From Euryarchaeota archaeon (GTDB taxonomy: Archaea > Thermoplasmatota > SW-10-69-26 > JACQPN01), in assembly GCA_016207515.1 (NCBI GenBank), contig JACQPN010000007.1, forward strand, positions 29,688 through 93,687: a stretch of 64,000 nt of DNA, read 5' to 3'. A program made the translations under genes and the position numbers. Position 1 is the first letter of the stretch. Every line of letters begins with the position of its first letter. Of this stretch, positions 16,795-25,295 are shown piece by piece. The notes under the pieces are model-generated. The model saw only the letters and a program-made list of their open reading frames with translations. It was not told where the DNA came from and did not search any database.

Positions 16795-17880
16795 CTATCG
16801 CTTCTCTATTAAATCTTGATATGCGGCGACGTGCTCCCTTGCGGCCTTCTCCCAGGAGAAGGTGGAAGCGCGTTCGAGGCCGCGGCGGGAAAGCTCCTTC
16901 GAACGGCCGGCATCCGAGAGCACTTCGACTATCGCCCTTGCGTATGCCGCTTCGTCCATCGCGGGGACAAGCACGCCCGCGTCCCCGACGACTTCGGGCA
17001 TGGTGCATGCGTCCGACGCGATCACCGGGAGGCCGCATGCCATCGCTTCGAGCGGGGGAAGGCCGAAACCCTCGTAGAGCGTCGGGAAGACGAAGACGTC
17101 GGCGGCGTGGTACCATTCCGCAACCGCGGTGTTCGTCCCGAAGTGGCCGGCAAACGTGACCTTGGAGCCGAGGCCGAGATCCGCGACCGCCTTCTCGTTC
17201 TGGCGCCTCCACAAGTCCCTCTCCGCGTGACCTACCTTCACGAGACGCGCGTTTTTTTCCGCATCGACGACTTGGCGCATGGCCCGTAGAAGCGTCGGAA
17301 GGTTCTTTCGCGGTTGGTCGGACCCGACGAAAAGGACTATCCGTTCCTCAGGACCGATGCCGAGCTTGGTCCTGATCGTTACGCGCTCGGCTTCCGAGAC
17401 GGGTCCGAACCCGGGGGGCACGCCGTAGTGGATTGTCCGGATCCGCTCAAGCGGGATCTTCGTGAATCGGGCGATCTCGGCCCGCTGGAAATCGGAGATG
17501 GTGATGACGAGGTCCGCTTTTTTCAAACCGCGGACGAAAAGCCTGGAGTCTATCATCACGGGCAATTCGTGCGGATAGTACTCCGGGTAGAACGGCAACG
17601 TGAGGTCGTGCACGGTGACGACGCTGTTCTTGAAACGGGTGAAATTAAGGAGGGAGGCGAGGTCCTGCGTCTCGAACTGCCAGATGTCGCCCTCGTTTCG
17701 CCGCTTGGCCAGTCGGCGGAGGTCCATGTACTTCGCGATGATGGCGCGCGAATGTTCGATCCGGTGATTGACGACATTGGCTATCTCCGGCAACTGCTCG
17801 TGGAACATGCGTGCGTAGCGAGACACGACACCGCCGGGCCCTTCGTAGTAGGCGAAGTTCACGGCGAGACCGCTAGACAC
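16795..17880 (-). CDS. Glycosyltransferase family 4 (GT-B)
   Basis: Protein of 361 residues with a typical GT-B layout. The N-terminal acceptor domain has VVTVHDLTLPFYP and a serine/isoleucine-rich DLVITISDFQ. The C-terminal domain has FVGSDQPRKNL and PTLYEGFGLPPLEAMACGLPV, the E-x7-E region of GT4 retaining enzymes, followed by DACTMPEVVGDAG. It probably transfers a sugar from a nucleotide donor to the growing glycan at the cytoplasmic face. It overlaps the next upstream gene's stop by 8 bp, consistent with an operon. Confidence 0.88.
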   Translation of the reverse strand: MSSGLAVNFAYYEGPGGVVSRYARMFHEQLPEIANVVNHRIEHSRAIIAKYMDLRRLAKRRNEGDIWQFETQDLASLLNFTRFKNSVVTVHDLTLPFYPEYYPHELPVMIDSRLFVRGLKKADLVITISDFQRAEIARFTKIPLERIRTIHYGVPPGFGPVSEAERVTIRTKLGIGPEERIVLFVGSDQPRKNLPTLLRAMRQVVDAEKNARLVKVGHAERDLWRRQNEKAVADLGLGSKVTFAGHFGTNTAVAEWYHAADVFVFPTLYEGFGLPPLEAMACGLPVIASDACTMPEVVGDAGVLVPAMDEAAYARAIVEVLSDAGRSKELSRRGLERASTFSWEKAAREHVAAYQDLIEKR

Positions 17881-18739
17881 GGGGATACCTCCGGGCCCTT
17901 TCGACGATCGAATCCACGACCTCGAAGTGCTCCCGGCCGCAGAGGCGGAAGAACTCGTCGAGGCTTCCCATGTGGGGGAGTAGGTAATCGTACGGCGTCG
18001 TGATGTTCTGGTGCGCGAGCGGGAAGTCGTAACGTTTCTTGAAGGGGAGCGTCGCTAGGGCCGCGAGGAAGGGCACGGTCGCAAGCGCCCTGCGAAAACC
18101 CGGCCGTTTTCCGCGAAGTATGTATTTGTACGTACGCCAAACGGAGAGCGCCCGGAGCCTCAAGACATCGGTGGAATACTCGTACGTCTCGAGGAACACT
18201 TTGACCGGGTCCTTTCGCCTGCTCTCGTGCTGGCGGTGCTCCATGTACATCACCGGCAGGTAGATGAGCGGCGCGACGGCCGCCAGGCGGGCGTTCATGA
18301 GCGCGTCCTCGTGGCTCACGGTCTCTGGGAAATAACCCGCCTTCTCGATCAGGTCTCGCTTCGTGATGAGAAGTGTCGCAAGAAGCGTGTAGGGGCCGAC
18401 CTCACGCTCCTTCGCATGGTAGGCGTCGAGCACTTTGCCGATCACCGGGCGGAATATCTCGTCCGTGTCCACGTGATGTATCTGGTATTCGCCTCGGGCG
18501 GCCCTCGCGGCGAGCGTCCTGCCGATCCCGCGACCCCGGCGTGAATCTTTGATGAGCCGGAACCCTGGCGTCTTCGCTGCGTACTCTTCGAGAATCTCCC
18601 GGCTCCCATCGACAGACGCCTGGTCCACGATGACGAATTCGACGTCTCGCCCGGCGAACTGGGGAATGACGCTGTCTAGGCATTCTCGTAGCGTCGCGAC
18701 GCTGTTCAGGTTCGTGATGCAGACGCTGTAACGCGTCAC
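17873..18739 (-). CDS. Glycosyltransferase family 2
   Basis: GT-A glycosyltransferase of 288 residues. It begins with a family strand (YSVCITNLNSVATLRECLDS), followed by FVIVDQASVDGS and an HHVDTDE metal-binding segment in the position of DxD. GTG at 18739 is chosen because it gives a 4-bp GTGA overlap with the upstream gene's stop (18736-18738) and starts at the conserved strand; an upstream in-frame start at 18787 would add 16 unconserved residues. A substrate cannot be assigned. Confidence 0.83.
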   Translation of the reverse strand: MTRYSVCITNLNSVATLRECLDSVIPQFAGRDVEFVIVDQASVDGSREILEEYAAKTPGFRLIKDSRRGRGIGRTLAARAARGEYQIHHVDTDEIFRPVIGKVLDAYHAKEREVGPYTLLATLLITKRDLIEKAGYFPETVSHEDALMNARLAAVAPLIYLPVMYMEHRQHESRRKDPVKVFLETYEYSTDVLRLRALSVWRTYKYILRGKRPGFRRALATVPFLAALATLPFKKRYDFPLAHQNITTPYDYLLPHMGSLDEFFRLCGREHFEVVDSIVERARRYPRV

Positions 18740-19962
18740 GACGACCCCTTCCCCGGAGCCGCACCGACTTTCGTGCTTGCAGACCAAAATGGGTGGCTCG
18801 CCAAGATGCGCTCCCTCATCCGCTCCCAGCAGTAGGTCTTCGCGAAAGCCATCCTGGCGGCCTTTCCCATGGAATCGAGCCGGTCGCGATCAGCCATGGA
18901 AGCGACGATTGCGTCTCGGAGCGCCGTTTCATCGTCTGGCTTCACCGGTATCCCGAACCCGGCGTCCTGGGCTATCCGCGTCATGTCGGGAAAGTCAGAA
19001 TGGATCGTAGGGACACCCGCGGCCATGTAGTCGAAGAGCTTGTTCGGAGCCCGGAACCGGTAGTTCGGCCCGAGGTCAGGGACGACGATGAGGCCGAGGT
19101 CGAAAAGCGTCACGTAGTCGAAAAGCTCCTCCGTAGGCACGGGCGGCAGCGTTTCGACGCGCCCACCGACGCCCGCTTCGGCGGCCACATTCTTCAGCCG
19201 CTCCGCCTCCTTCGTCGGGCCGCCCACGATGACGAGGCGCGCTTCCGGAGGGAGGCTGGAAAGGAGGCGGATCGTGGTTTCGAGTCCGCGCTCGCCGTTC
19301 AACCCGCCGGCAAAACCTATGATGAAATCGTCATCCTTGATCCCAAGGTGGTCGGAGAGTGCTTTGACGCGCGTGGGGTCCGCGCGGACCTCGTCGATGG
19401 CTTTCGAATTGTAGGTGACGGTGACCTTGGCGCCGTCGCGTCTCAGCCTGTCCGCGATCCCTTCGGATACCGTGTAAGTGTGGGCCACACGGGGAAGAAG
19501 CCGCGTCTCAAGCGCCGCGAAGCCCTTTGCTACCAGCGGCTTCTCCTCCGCCACCATCGCCGGAAAGTCCTCATGGGAGTCGTAGAACAGGGGTACTTGC
19601 AGCTTCTTGGCGGCCCGCGTCGACGCCCAAAGGAGTTCGAGGTCGTGGCAGACGATCCCATCCGGCGCCTCCTCAAGAAGAGCCGTTTCCACGTTGTCTC
19701 GCAGTTTCATGAATGAGAGACCGCGCACGAGAACGCCGCCGGCGAGCTTGTGCCGCAAGCGCCGGATGGAGAGGCCATCCCTGGTCTCGTGGGCCGGGAG
19801 GTCCCTTTCGAAATCGATCCACGACACGACGGAGACGTCGACGCCGTGGTCTTGCAGCAATCTAGCCTGCCGGATCGCGCGTAGGTACGGCACAGGCAGG
19901 TGTTCCTGGACGAACATGTCCGTGGGGATCGCGAACGCCGCCTTCAAGCCCGTGATCTCCAC
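18736..19962 (-). CDS. Glycosyltransferase family 4 (GT-B)
   Basis: Protein of 408 residues. DGIVCHDLELLW and VPLFYDSHEDFPAM are in the N-terminal domain. The C-terminal domain has IIGFAGGLNGERGLE, a YRFRAPNKLFDYMAAGVPT segment typical of GT4 donor sites, and a C-terminal helix. The start is GTG at 19962. It lies 25 bp after the methyltransferase gene and is coupled to the family 2 enzyme downstream by a GTGA overlap. It is probably part of the same glycan assembly pathway; donor and linkage are unknown. Confidence 0.85.
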   Translation of the reverse strand: MEITGLKAAFAIPTDMFVQEHLPVPYLRAIRQARLLQDHGVDVSVVSWIDFERDLPAHETRDGLSIRRLRHKLAGGVLVRGLSFMKLRDNVETALLEEAPDGIVCHDLELLWASTRAAKKLQVPLFYDSHEDFPAMVAEEKPLVAKGFAALETRLLPRVAHTYTVSEGIADRLRRDGAKVTVTYNSKAIDEVRADPTRVKALSDHLGIKDDDFIIGFAGGLNGERGLETTIRLLSSLPPEARLVIVGGPTKEAERLKNVAAEAGVGGRVETLPPVPTEELFDYVTLFDLGLIVVPDLGPNYRFRAPNKLFDYMAAGVPTIHSDFPDMTRIAQDAGFGIPVKPDDETALRDAIVASMADRDRLDSMGKAARMAFAKTYCWERMRERILASHPFWSASTKVGAAPGKGSS

Positions 19963-19987
19963 CCGGTTCCGGCGCCGCTTGCCGGCA

Positions 19988-20578
19988 TCATGGCGGCCTC
20001 GTGGCCTCGGCCTTCACGTTCGTGTACCTGCGGAGCTTCGCACCGGCGAGCACGTCGTTGATCCTCAATGCAAGATCCTCCTGCCCCAAGATGCCAAAGC
20101 CCGGGAGTCCGGCTCCGCAAAAGCCCCTGACCGCGTCCACGCGGAAGCCTGCTCCTTCGAGGACGGCGCGAACGGATCTCAAAGTGTGCGGCCGTAGATG
20201 CGTGTGGTCGTCCCAGAACCGCTTGTAATCGGGCGTCGGCGTCTCTATCCGGAGCCTTCCGCCAGGGCGAAGGACGCGCAGGAACTCCCGAGCGCCCGCG
20301 ACCGGGTCCGCCAGGTGCTCCAGGACGTCGCGGGCGAGGACACCATCGAAGCGCGAATCACGGAAAGGCAGGCGCGTTGCCTCGCCCAAGACGTCCGCCT
20401 TGCCAAACGGCGAGATGTCGAGGCCGACGACTTCCGCCTTTCCGAAGGCCCCCTTCAGGAGGTTGTTCCCGCATCCGACGTCTAGAACGCGCGACGTGCC
20501 CTGGAAGAGACGCTTGTACTCCGAGAGGAGCGACGTGTGGACGAGGCTGCGGTCATGGAAATAACCCGTGGAGGCCAA
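19988..20578 (-). CDS. Class I SAM-dependent methyltransferase
   Basis: Protein of 196 residues. Motif I is RVLDVGCGNNLL, motif II ends in VVGLDIS, and LARDVLEHLADPVAGAREFLRVLRPGGRLRIETP is the usual post-motif III pattern of Methyltransf_11-type enzymes (shown here only as short landmarks: LEHLADP, LRPGGRL). Position between gmhB and glycosyltransferases suggests it methylates a sugar or lipid-linked glycan. No sequence feature fixes the substrate. It starts 28 bp after gmhB ends. Confidence 0.82.
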   Translation of the reverse strand: MASTGYFHDRSLVHTSLLSEYKRLFQGTSRVLDVGCGNNLLKGAFGKAEVVGLDISPFGKADVLGEATRLPFRDSRFDGVLARDVLEHLADPVAGAREFLRVLRPGGRLRIETPTPDYKRFWDDHTHLRPHTLRSVRAVLEGAGFRVDAVRGFCGAGLPGFGILGQEDLALRINDVLAGAKLRRYTNVKAEATRPP

Positions 20579-20606
20579 GGCGGTCGGCGTGAAAAACGCC
20601 TTTTCG

Positions 20607-21185
20607 CTATTGACCTTTCCGTTTGACGTCCTCGACTATCCACCGTGCCGCTTCCTTCAAGTCCTTGGCGACGAAATCCGGCGGCCGCGTGAGGCGGGGG
20701 CTTTCGACCTCATCGGCGTGTTTTTCGATGGGGACCATGACCGTTCGGGCCCCGACGACGGTCCCAAGCTCGACGTCGAACCACCGGTCCCCGATGACGT
20801 AGCAACGTCGGGGGTCGATGCCGTGGTCGTCTGCCGCCTTCTCGATCATGCCGGGTTGTGGCTTTCTGCATTTACACATGTCTTCGGGACCGTGCGGGCA
20901 GTAGTATACGGCAAGAAGCGATGCTCCAGCGGCTGCGAGCATGCGTTCCATCTTCGCGTTGATCCGGTGAAGGTCGCTTTCGGTGAAATACCCGCGGGCG
21001 ACGCCGGACTGGTTCGTGATGACGACCAATTCCAACCCCGCTGCCTTGAGCACTGCAAGCGCCTCGGCCGCCCCTTCGATGAGCTCGAAATCCTCTGGCC
21101 GCGCGCAATATGGGCCGTCCTTCGCGATCGTGTTGTCACGGTCGACGAAGACGACGCGGCGGCCGGCGACGCTTTTTCCGTTCAT
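20607..21185 (-). CDS. gmhB: D-glycero-heptose 1,7-bisphosphate 7-phosphatase
   Basis: HAD-family phosphatase of 192 residues. The nucleophile motif is VFVDRDNT (D15, D17), ITNQSG is motif II, and the zinc-binding loop CPHGPEDMCKCRKPQPG contains the Cys-x-His...Cys-x-Cys arrangement that separates GmhB from other HAD enzymes. It removes the 7-phosphate from heptose 1,7-bisphosphate in nucleotide-activated heptose synthesis. The gene begins directly after the gmhA stop. The kinase and nucleotidyltransferase of the pathway (HldE, or HddA and HddC) are not in the window. Histidinol-phosphatase, a related HAD activity, is unlikely with gmhA adjacent. Confidence 0.88.
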   Translation of the reverse strand: MNGKSVAGRRVVFVDRDNTIAKDGPYCARPEDFELIEGAAEALAVLKAAGLELVVITNQSGVARGYFTESDLHRINAKMERMLAAAGASLLAVYYCPHGPEDMCKCRKPQPGMIEKAADDHGIDPRRCYVIGDRWFDVELGTVVGARTVMVPIEKHADEVESPRLTRPPDFVAKDLKEAARWIVEDVKRKGQ

Positions 21186-21773
21186 TCAGCGCGTTTTCCC
21201 TTTTCCGAAGAGTTCCCGTTCCGCGATCGCGCAGATGATGTGTCCGACCGTGATGTGCGCCTCTTGGATCCGCGGCGTGTTCTCGGACGGGACGCGGATC
21301 GATATGTCGCAGATCGATGGGAGTTTGCCGCCCTTGCCGCACATCCCCACGGTGGTCGCCCCGAGCTCCTTCCCCTTCTCGATGGCGCGCAGGATGTTCG
21401 GCGAGTTCCCGCTCGTGCTGATGCCGATGACGACGTCGCCCGGGCCGACGAGGCCTTCGAGCTGGCGTGAGAAGATCTCGTCGTAACTGAAGTCGTTGCC
21501 GATGGCCGTCAAAGCGCTCGTGTTGACGGTCAGGGCGATGCCGGGAAGGCCCGGTCTGTCGCGGATGTTGAATTTCCCGGATAGCTCTGCGGCGATGTGC
21601 TGTGCGTCCGCGGCGCTGCCGCCGTTGCCGAAGATGACCATTTTCTTCCCGCCTCGAAGCGCGTTGGTAAGCGCGGAGGCGGCCTTCGCGATGTCCCCGA
21701 CGTGTTCTTTCAACAGTTCCTTGGCCCGGATGCTTTCGTCGATATCCGAGAGTATCTCTTTCTCGTGGGGCAT
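21186..21773 (-). CDS. gmhA: Sedoheptulose 7-phosphate isomerase
   Basis: SIS-domain protein of 195 residues, a normal GmhA length. The signature FGNGGSAADAQHIAAELSG (about 48-66) carries the phosphate-binding Ser and a conserved His. GISTSGNSPN and MCGKGG complete the sugar-phosphate pocket, and TVGHIICAIAE is the C-terminal helix. It converts sedoheptulose 7-phosphate to glycero-manno-heptose 7-phosphate in the cytoplasm. It heads an operon with gmhB and glycosyltransferases, implying a heptose-containing surface glycan. Confidence 0.9.
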   Translation of the reverse strand: MPHEKEILSDIDESIRAKELLKEHVGDIAKAASALTNALRGGKKMVIFGNGGSAADAQHIAAELSGKFNIRDRPGLPGIALTVNTSALTAIGNDFSYDEIFSRQLEGLVGPGDVVIGISTSGNSPNILRAIEKGKELGATTVGMCGKGGKLPSICDISIRVPSENTPRIQEAHITVGHIICAIAERELFGKGKTR

Positions 21774-21799
21774 ACTGGTCGAGTGTCAGAGAACGAGGC

Positions 21800-21809
21800 G
21801 TTTATTTCA
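21800..21809 (-). promoter_or_regulatory. Box A-like element for the gmhA operon
   Basis: Read on the - strand the site is GAAATAAACG, centred about 31 nt upstream of the gmhA ATG at 21773. It sits in the 174-bp gap that separates the two - strand glycan operons. Confidence 0.45.
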
Positions 21810-21947
21810 ACTTTTGCGGGCGGGACGACGCAAGAGGGGAGCCTGAACGGTGGGAGGGACCGCTCGTCCTTCGGTGGCCGCCGAGGGCGTCGCCCGGAGC
21901 ACGGCGACGCCTGCGTTTCCCGCGGTCGGCCCGTCACAGACGGGTAT

Positions 21948-23069
21948 TCAACGCCGGGCGGCCGCGTCCTTGAGCGCCCTTTCGAGACGATCCGTCAACG
22001 GCTCCCACTTGAATTCCAACGCCCGACGTCGGGCCGCGTCTCCCATCCGGCGGCGTTCGGACTCGTCCGCGAGGAGTCTGTCGAGGATTATTGCGAGCTT
22101 GCGGACGTCGCCGAATGGATGGAGAAGCCCCGTGCGCCCTTCCTCGACGAGATACGGAACGCCACCTACATGGGAGGCCACCACCGGTTTCCCTTGCGCC
22201 CAGGCCTCAAGGAATACGACACCAAGGGCCTCGAACTGGCTTGGAAGGGCGAGAAGATCACAACCCGCAAGGGCGGCGCGCTTCTCCTGCTCGGCGACCG
22301 GCCCCGTGACGACCATGCGCGCCGTGAGGGAAAGGGACGAAGCGCGCTGCTTCAATGCCTCCAACGCGCCACCGTCCGGCCCCATGAAGACCAAGGAGAC
22401 GTCCGGATGGCGCGCGGCCACTTGTGAGAAGGCGAGTAGGAGATGATCGGGTGCTTTCTCCGGGTGCAGACGAGCGAGGAAAAGGACGAAGCGCCCGAGC
22501 CCGTGCTTTTTCTTGAATGCCGCGGCGTCCCCGGCTTCGAACGCTTGATCGTCGAGGCCGCTCGGTATCTCTTCGAAAGGCGTCCTCACATGCCTCGAAT
22601 CGAGCCACGCCTTCTCATCGCCCGTCATTCCGATGATCTTCCTGGCACGTTGAAGCGTCTGGGTCCCGTAGAGCCGATCGTACGCCCGTCTCAGGGTCTG
22701 GCGGGCGACGCCTGTGGTAGTCAGGGTGAGCCCGTGCGGCGTGATCACGTACGGGACGCGCGTGCGGCGCGCCAAGAGGTCCCCGGAAAGGTGAGGGTAG
22801 CCCTGGAGGTCGAGAAGGTCGCCGTCGACCTTTTTCGGTGCGTAATCGATGAGGAAATAACCGAGCCGCCAACGGGGCTTGTGCCGGACGATCTGGATCC
22901 CCCGTAATTTGTCGGTCGCCGGGAGGCGCTCGCCCTTCGGCGTCACGGCGGCCGTGTGGACGGTGATCTCATGGCCGCGCTCGACGAGGCGCGAGCCCAT
23001 TTCGCGGATCCGCGTCTCGACGCCACCGGTCACGGGATGGAAATAGGAGACGAGTGTGTGTATCTTCAT
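21948..23069 (-). CDS. Glycosyltransferase family 4 (GT-B)
   Basis: Protein of 373 residues beginning MKIHTLVSYFHPVTGGVETR, the glycine-rich acceptor-side loop of GT4 enzymes. The C-terminal domain has LARLHPEKAPDHLL, a PSQFEALGVVFLEAWAQGKPV donor-site E-x7-E, and a final helix. ATG at 23069 is chosen over an upstream in-frame start because it overlaps the previous stop as ATGA (23066-23069) and starts on the conserved strand. It is the distal gene of a three-gene glycosyltransferase operon. Confidence 0.87.
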   Translation of the reverse strand: MKIHTLVSYFHPVTGGVETRIREMGSRLVERGHEITVHTAAVTPKGERLPATDKLRGIQIVRHKPRWRLGYFLIDYAPKKVDGDLLDLQGYPHLSGDLLARRTRVPYVITPHGLTLTTTGVARQTLRRAYDRLYGTQTLQRARKIIGMTGDEKAWLDSRHVRTPFEEIPSGLDDQAFEAGDAAAFKKKHGLGRFVLFLARLHPEKAPDHLLLAFSQVAARHPDVSLVFMGPDGGALEALKQRASSLSLTARMVVTGPVAEQEKRAALAGCDLLALPSQFEALGVVFLEAWAQGKPVVASHVGGVPYLVEEGRTGLLHPFGDVRKLAIILDRLLADESERRRMGDAARRRALEFKWEPLTDRLERALKDAAARR

Positions 23070-24214
23070 TCCATGACCTTCTCGTACTCTTCGATCGAAT
23101 TCCAGGCGATCTCTTTCCATTCGAAGTGCTTCGCGCGTTCCAAGCCTTTCTGTATCCGCGGAAGCGCCGCCTCGACATCTACGAAGTGGCGCTCCATGGC
23201 GCGTGCAAGAGACGATGGGTCACCGTCCACGAGGACGGCGCAGTCGTCGACCACGTGCCGTATGCCGCCTACCTCGACTGTGATTATTGGAAGGCCTGAC
23301 GCCATGGCCTCGACCAACACTATCCCGAACGATTCGTAGCGTGGAGCATGCACCATCAGGTCCGCGCTCCGGTAGGCGGCTAGGAGATCGTTTTGCGAGA
23401 GGCCGCCTGTGAAGTTGACGCGCTCGCGAACTTTGAGATCCATCGCGAGGCGCTCGAGGGTCCGCCGAAATCCACCGTCCGGGCCCGCGATGACGAGCCT
23501 CGCGCCGGCTGGAAGATCTGCCTCCGCAAAGGCGCGGATGACCCTGTCCTGCCCTTTCACTTCTTGGAGACGGCCTGCGCTCAGGATCATGGGGCCTTCG
23601 ATGCCAAGACTCTCCTTGAACCTCTTCCCCGTGTCCTTTCGATCGAAATCTTCAAGGTCGACCCCATTGGGGATTACTGCGGTGCGGCGGGCCCCGAGGC
23701 GGCGCCAGCCATCGGCCGTTTCCTGGGTCACGCCGACGCCCAATGCTATCCGTGACGCGGTCTCCCGCCCGCGCGACATGTCGTAGAGGCTTTTCAGCGG
23801 TCCGAATAACCCGCGGCCCCGGACGAAACCATGGGAAGTGGCGACGACCTTCACGCCGGAGCGGTCGCCCCAGCGCGCGAGGAGGTCCGTGTGTGCGTAA
23901 CCATAGCCGTGCGCGTGGACGACCTCGGGCTCGAACTCCTTGACGGCGGCGATGAGGCCTTTCATTATGGAGCCGTACCCCCAAATGGGAAGCCCGGTCC
24001 CGCGCGTCTCAAGCCTCTTCACTTCGAGGCCTTCCACCGTCTCGTCGCCAGGAAGGGTCGAGTCCTCCTTTCTTGGGACCTCCGTCACGAGCTTCGTGGT
24101 GACGACGGCGACGTCGTGGCCCAAGCGCGCCTGATGCAACGAGAGGTTGTAGACATGCGTTTCGCCCCCTCCCGTGGCGGGAGGATAGCGTATCGCGACG
24201 TGGACGATCCTCAC
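23066..24214 (-). CDS. Glycosyltransferase family 4 (GT-B)
   Basis: Protein of 382 residues starting MRIVHVAIRYPPATGGGETH. The middle has VVATSHGFVRG; the donor domain has LSAGRLQEVKGQDRV and APRYESFGIVLVEAMASGLP, typical of retaining GT4 enzymes. The start is GTG at 24214. That start and the preceding 59 bp reveal a small duplication: a 20-bp sequence covering this GTG recurs upstream at the end of the preceding gene. It is coupled to the next glycosyltransferase by an ATGA overlap. Confidence 0.87.
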   Translation of the reverse strand: MRIVHVAIRYPPATGGGETHVYNLSLHQARLGHDVAVVTTKLVTEVPRKEDSTLPGDETVEGLEVKRLETRGTGLPIWGYGSIMKGLIAAVKEFEPEVVHAHGYGYAHTDLLARWGDRSGVKVVATSHGFVRGRGLFGPLKSLYDMSRGRETASRIALGVGVTQETADGWRRLGARRTAVIPNGVDLEDFDRKDTGKRFKESLGIEGPMILSAGRLQEVKGQDRVIRAFAEADLPAGARLVIAGPDGGFRRTLERLAMDLKVRERVNFTGGLSQNDLLAAYRSADLMVHAPRYESFGIVLVEAMASGLPIITVEVGGIRHVVDDCAVLVDGDPSSLARAMERHFVDVEAALPRIQKGLERAKHFEWKEIAWNSIEEYEKVME

Positions 24215-24217
24215 GGC
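24198..24217. repeat. 20-bp direct repeat, copy 1 (over the GT4 start)
   Basis: An exact 20-base match to 24257-24276 (offset 59 bp). This copy contains the start codon and first codons of the glycosyltransferase ending at 23066. Confidence 0.8.
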
Positions 24218-24273
24218 TCGCCCACCCCGTCCTCGCCCGCAAAGCGGGCTCCGGCCACGTGGACGATCCTCAC
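24211..24273 (-). other. 20-codon mini-ORF created by a junction duplication
   Basis: The GTG at 24273 overlaps the stop of the upstream family 2 gene as GTGA. The frame runs 20 codons and its stop overlaps the next gene's GTG start, again as GTGA. Its first six residues (VRIVHV) match the start of the following glycosyltransferase. It is probably a duplication scar that keeps translation coupled rather than a functional peptide. Confidence 0.5.
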
Positions 24274-24276
24274 GGC
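24257..24276. repeat. 20-bp direct repeat, copy 2 (over the GT2 stop)
   Basis: Second exact copy of the 20-base sequence at 24198-24217. It spans the stop codon of the family 2 glycosyltransferase gene. Confidence 0.8.
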
Positions 24277-25295
24277 GGCCTCATCCCCAAGACACCCGCT
24301 GGAAAATTGATGGCCCACGCGAGTTGCCACGCGAGGTAGAAGACCGGGATCGTGAGCATCAGGACGATGTTCCGCTTCACTATCGCGCACTTTGCCGCGT
24401 AGGCAAGGAGGAAAGCGACGACCAAGACGATGACGCCCGCGAGCGCAAGTGCCGCCGCATCCGACACGTAGGCACCAGCCAGGAGGACGAGGAACGTGAT
24501 GGCCGCCACCGCCGGCAACCACTGCTTCACGCCGGCCATCTTCGGTTGCTTCCGATTGGCGACCGCCTGCCAATACGCATACCGGGCCTGCTGGAGGTAG
24601 AATGCCGGGAGGCTGTCGCGGTGGTGGTGAAGGACCACGGCAGCCGGGTTGTAGGCGGCCTTGTGACCGGCGTTGAGAAGCCTCCGGTTGAGCTCCGGGT
24701 CCTCCGTCACGACAAGCTCCTCGTCGAAGAGTCCCACGGCGAGAAGCGCCTCCCGGCGGAACATGCTGTTCCTGGTGACGTTCGTGTAGATGTTCTCTCC
24801 GCTCACGAACTTCTTCCTGTACCGGTTGGGCCGCAAGAGATGCACTTCGTCCAATGTGGGACCGTGGACCGGTAGACAGGACACCGTCCGCACCGTGAGG
24901 CCACGGGTAGCGGTGTTGTTCGGGCCGCCGACGGCCGCTATCCCTTCGCCCCACGTGAAGCCGCGTAAGAGTTCTCGGACCCAATCGCGCGACACTTCCA
25001 TGTCGGCGTCCGTTATCGCCACGAAAGTGCCTTTCGCGTTGCGGATGCCCTCGTTTCGCCCGACCCCGATGGTGCCGATCTTCTGGAGCGTCCTAATCTC
25101 CGGCGCCTGCGTCCTCTTCGCGTATTCTTGGAGCGTTTCCCACGTCCCGTCCGTGCTGAACGCGTCCACGACGATTATCTCGTAAAGGTCGCGCGGGTAG
25201 TCCATGGCAAGAAGCGAATCCATGCAGCGGCGTATCGTCGCGCCGGCGTTCTTCACCGTGATGACCACGGAGACAAAGGGTTCGATCCCCGCCAC
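24270..25295 (-). CDS. Membrane-anchored glycosyltransferase family 2
   Basis: Protein of 341 residues. The N-terminal GT-A domain has VSVVITVKNAG, IIVVDAFSTDGT, a DAD metal-binding triad (ITDADMEVS) and an acceptor-side TEDPELNRRLL (ED motif). The last third contains three or four hydrophobic helices (from about 250), so it is an integral membrane protein with the catalytic domain facing the cytoplasm. It probably extends a lipid-linked glycan. GTG at 25295 starts right at the conserved strand, and a weak box A lies 26 nt upstream, compatible with leaderless initiation as the first gene of the operon. Confidence 0.85.
   Translation of the reverse strand: MAGIEPFVSVVITVKNAGATIRRCMDSLLAMDYPRDLYEIIVVDAFSTDGTWETLQEYAKRTQAPEIRTLQKIGTIGVGRNEGIRNAKGTFVAITDADMEVSRDWVRELLRGFTWGEGIAAVGGPNNTATRGLTVRTVSCLPVHGPTLDEVHLLRPNRYRKKFVSGENIYTNVTRNSMFRREALLAVGLFDEELVVTEDPELNRRLLNAGHKAAYNPAAVVLHHHRDSLPAFYLQQARYAYWQAVANRKQPKMAGVKQWLPAVAAITFLVLLAGAYVSDAAALALAGVIVLVVAFLLAYAAKCAIVKRNIVLMLTIPVFYLAWQLAWAINFPAGVLGMRPP

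Noticed and set aside
25279..25291. T-arm-like string GGTTCGATCC suggesting a tRNA
   Set aside because: It is the N-terminal coding sequence of the family 2 glycosyltransferase, and no acceptor stem or anticodon arm can be paired around it.
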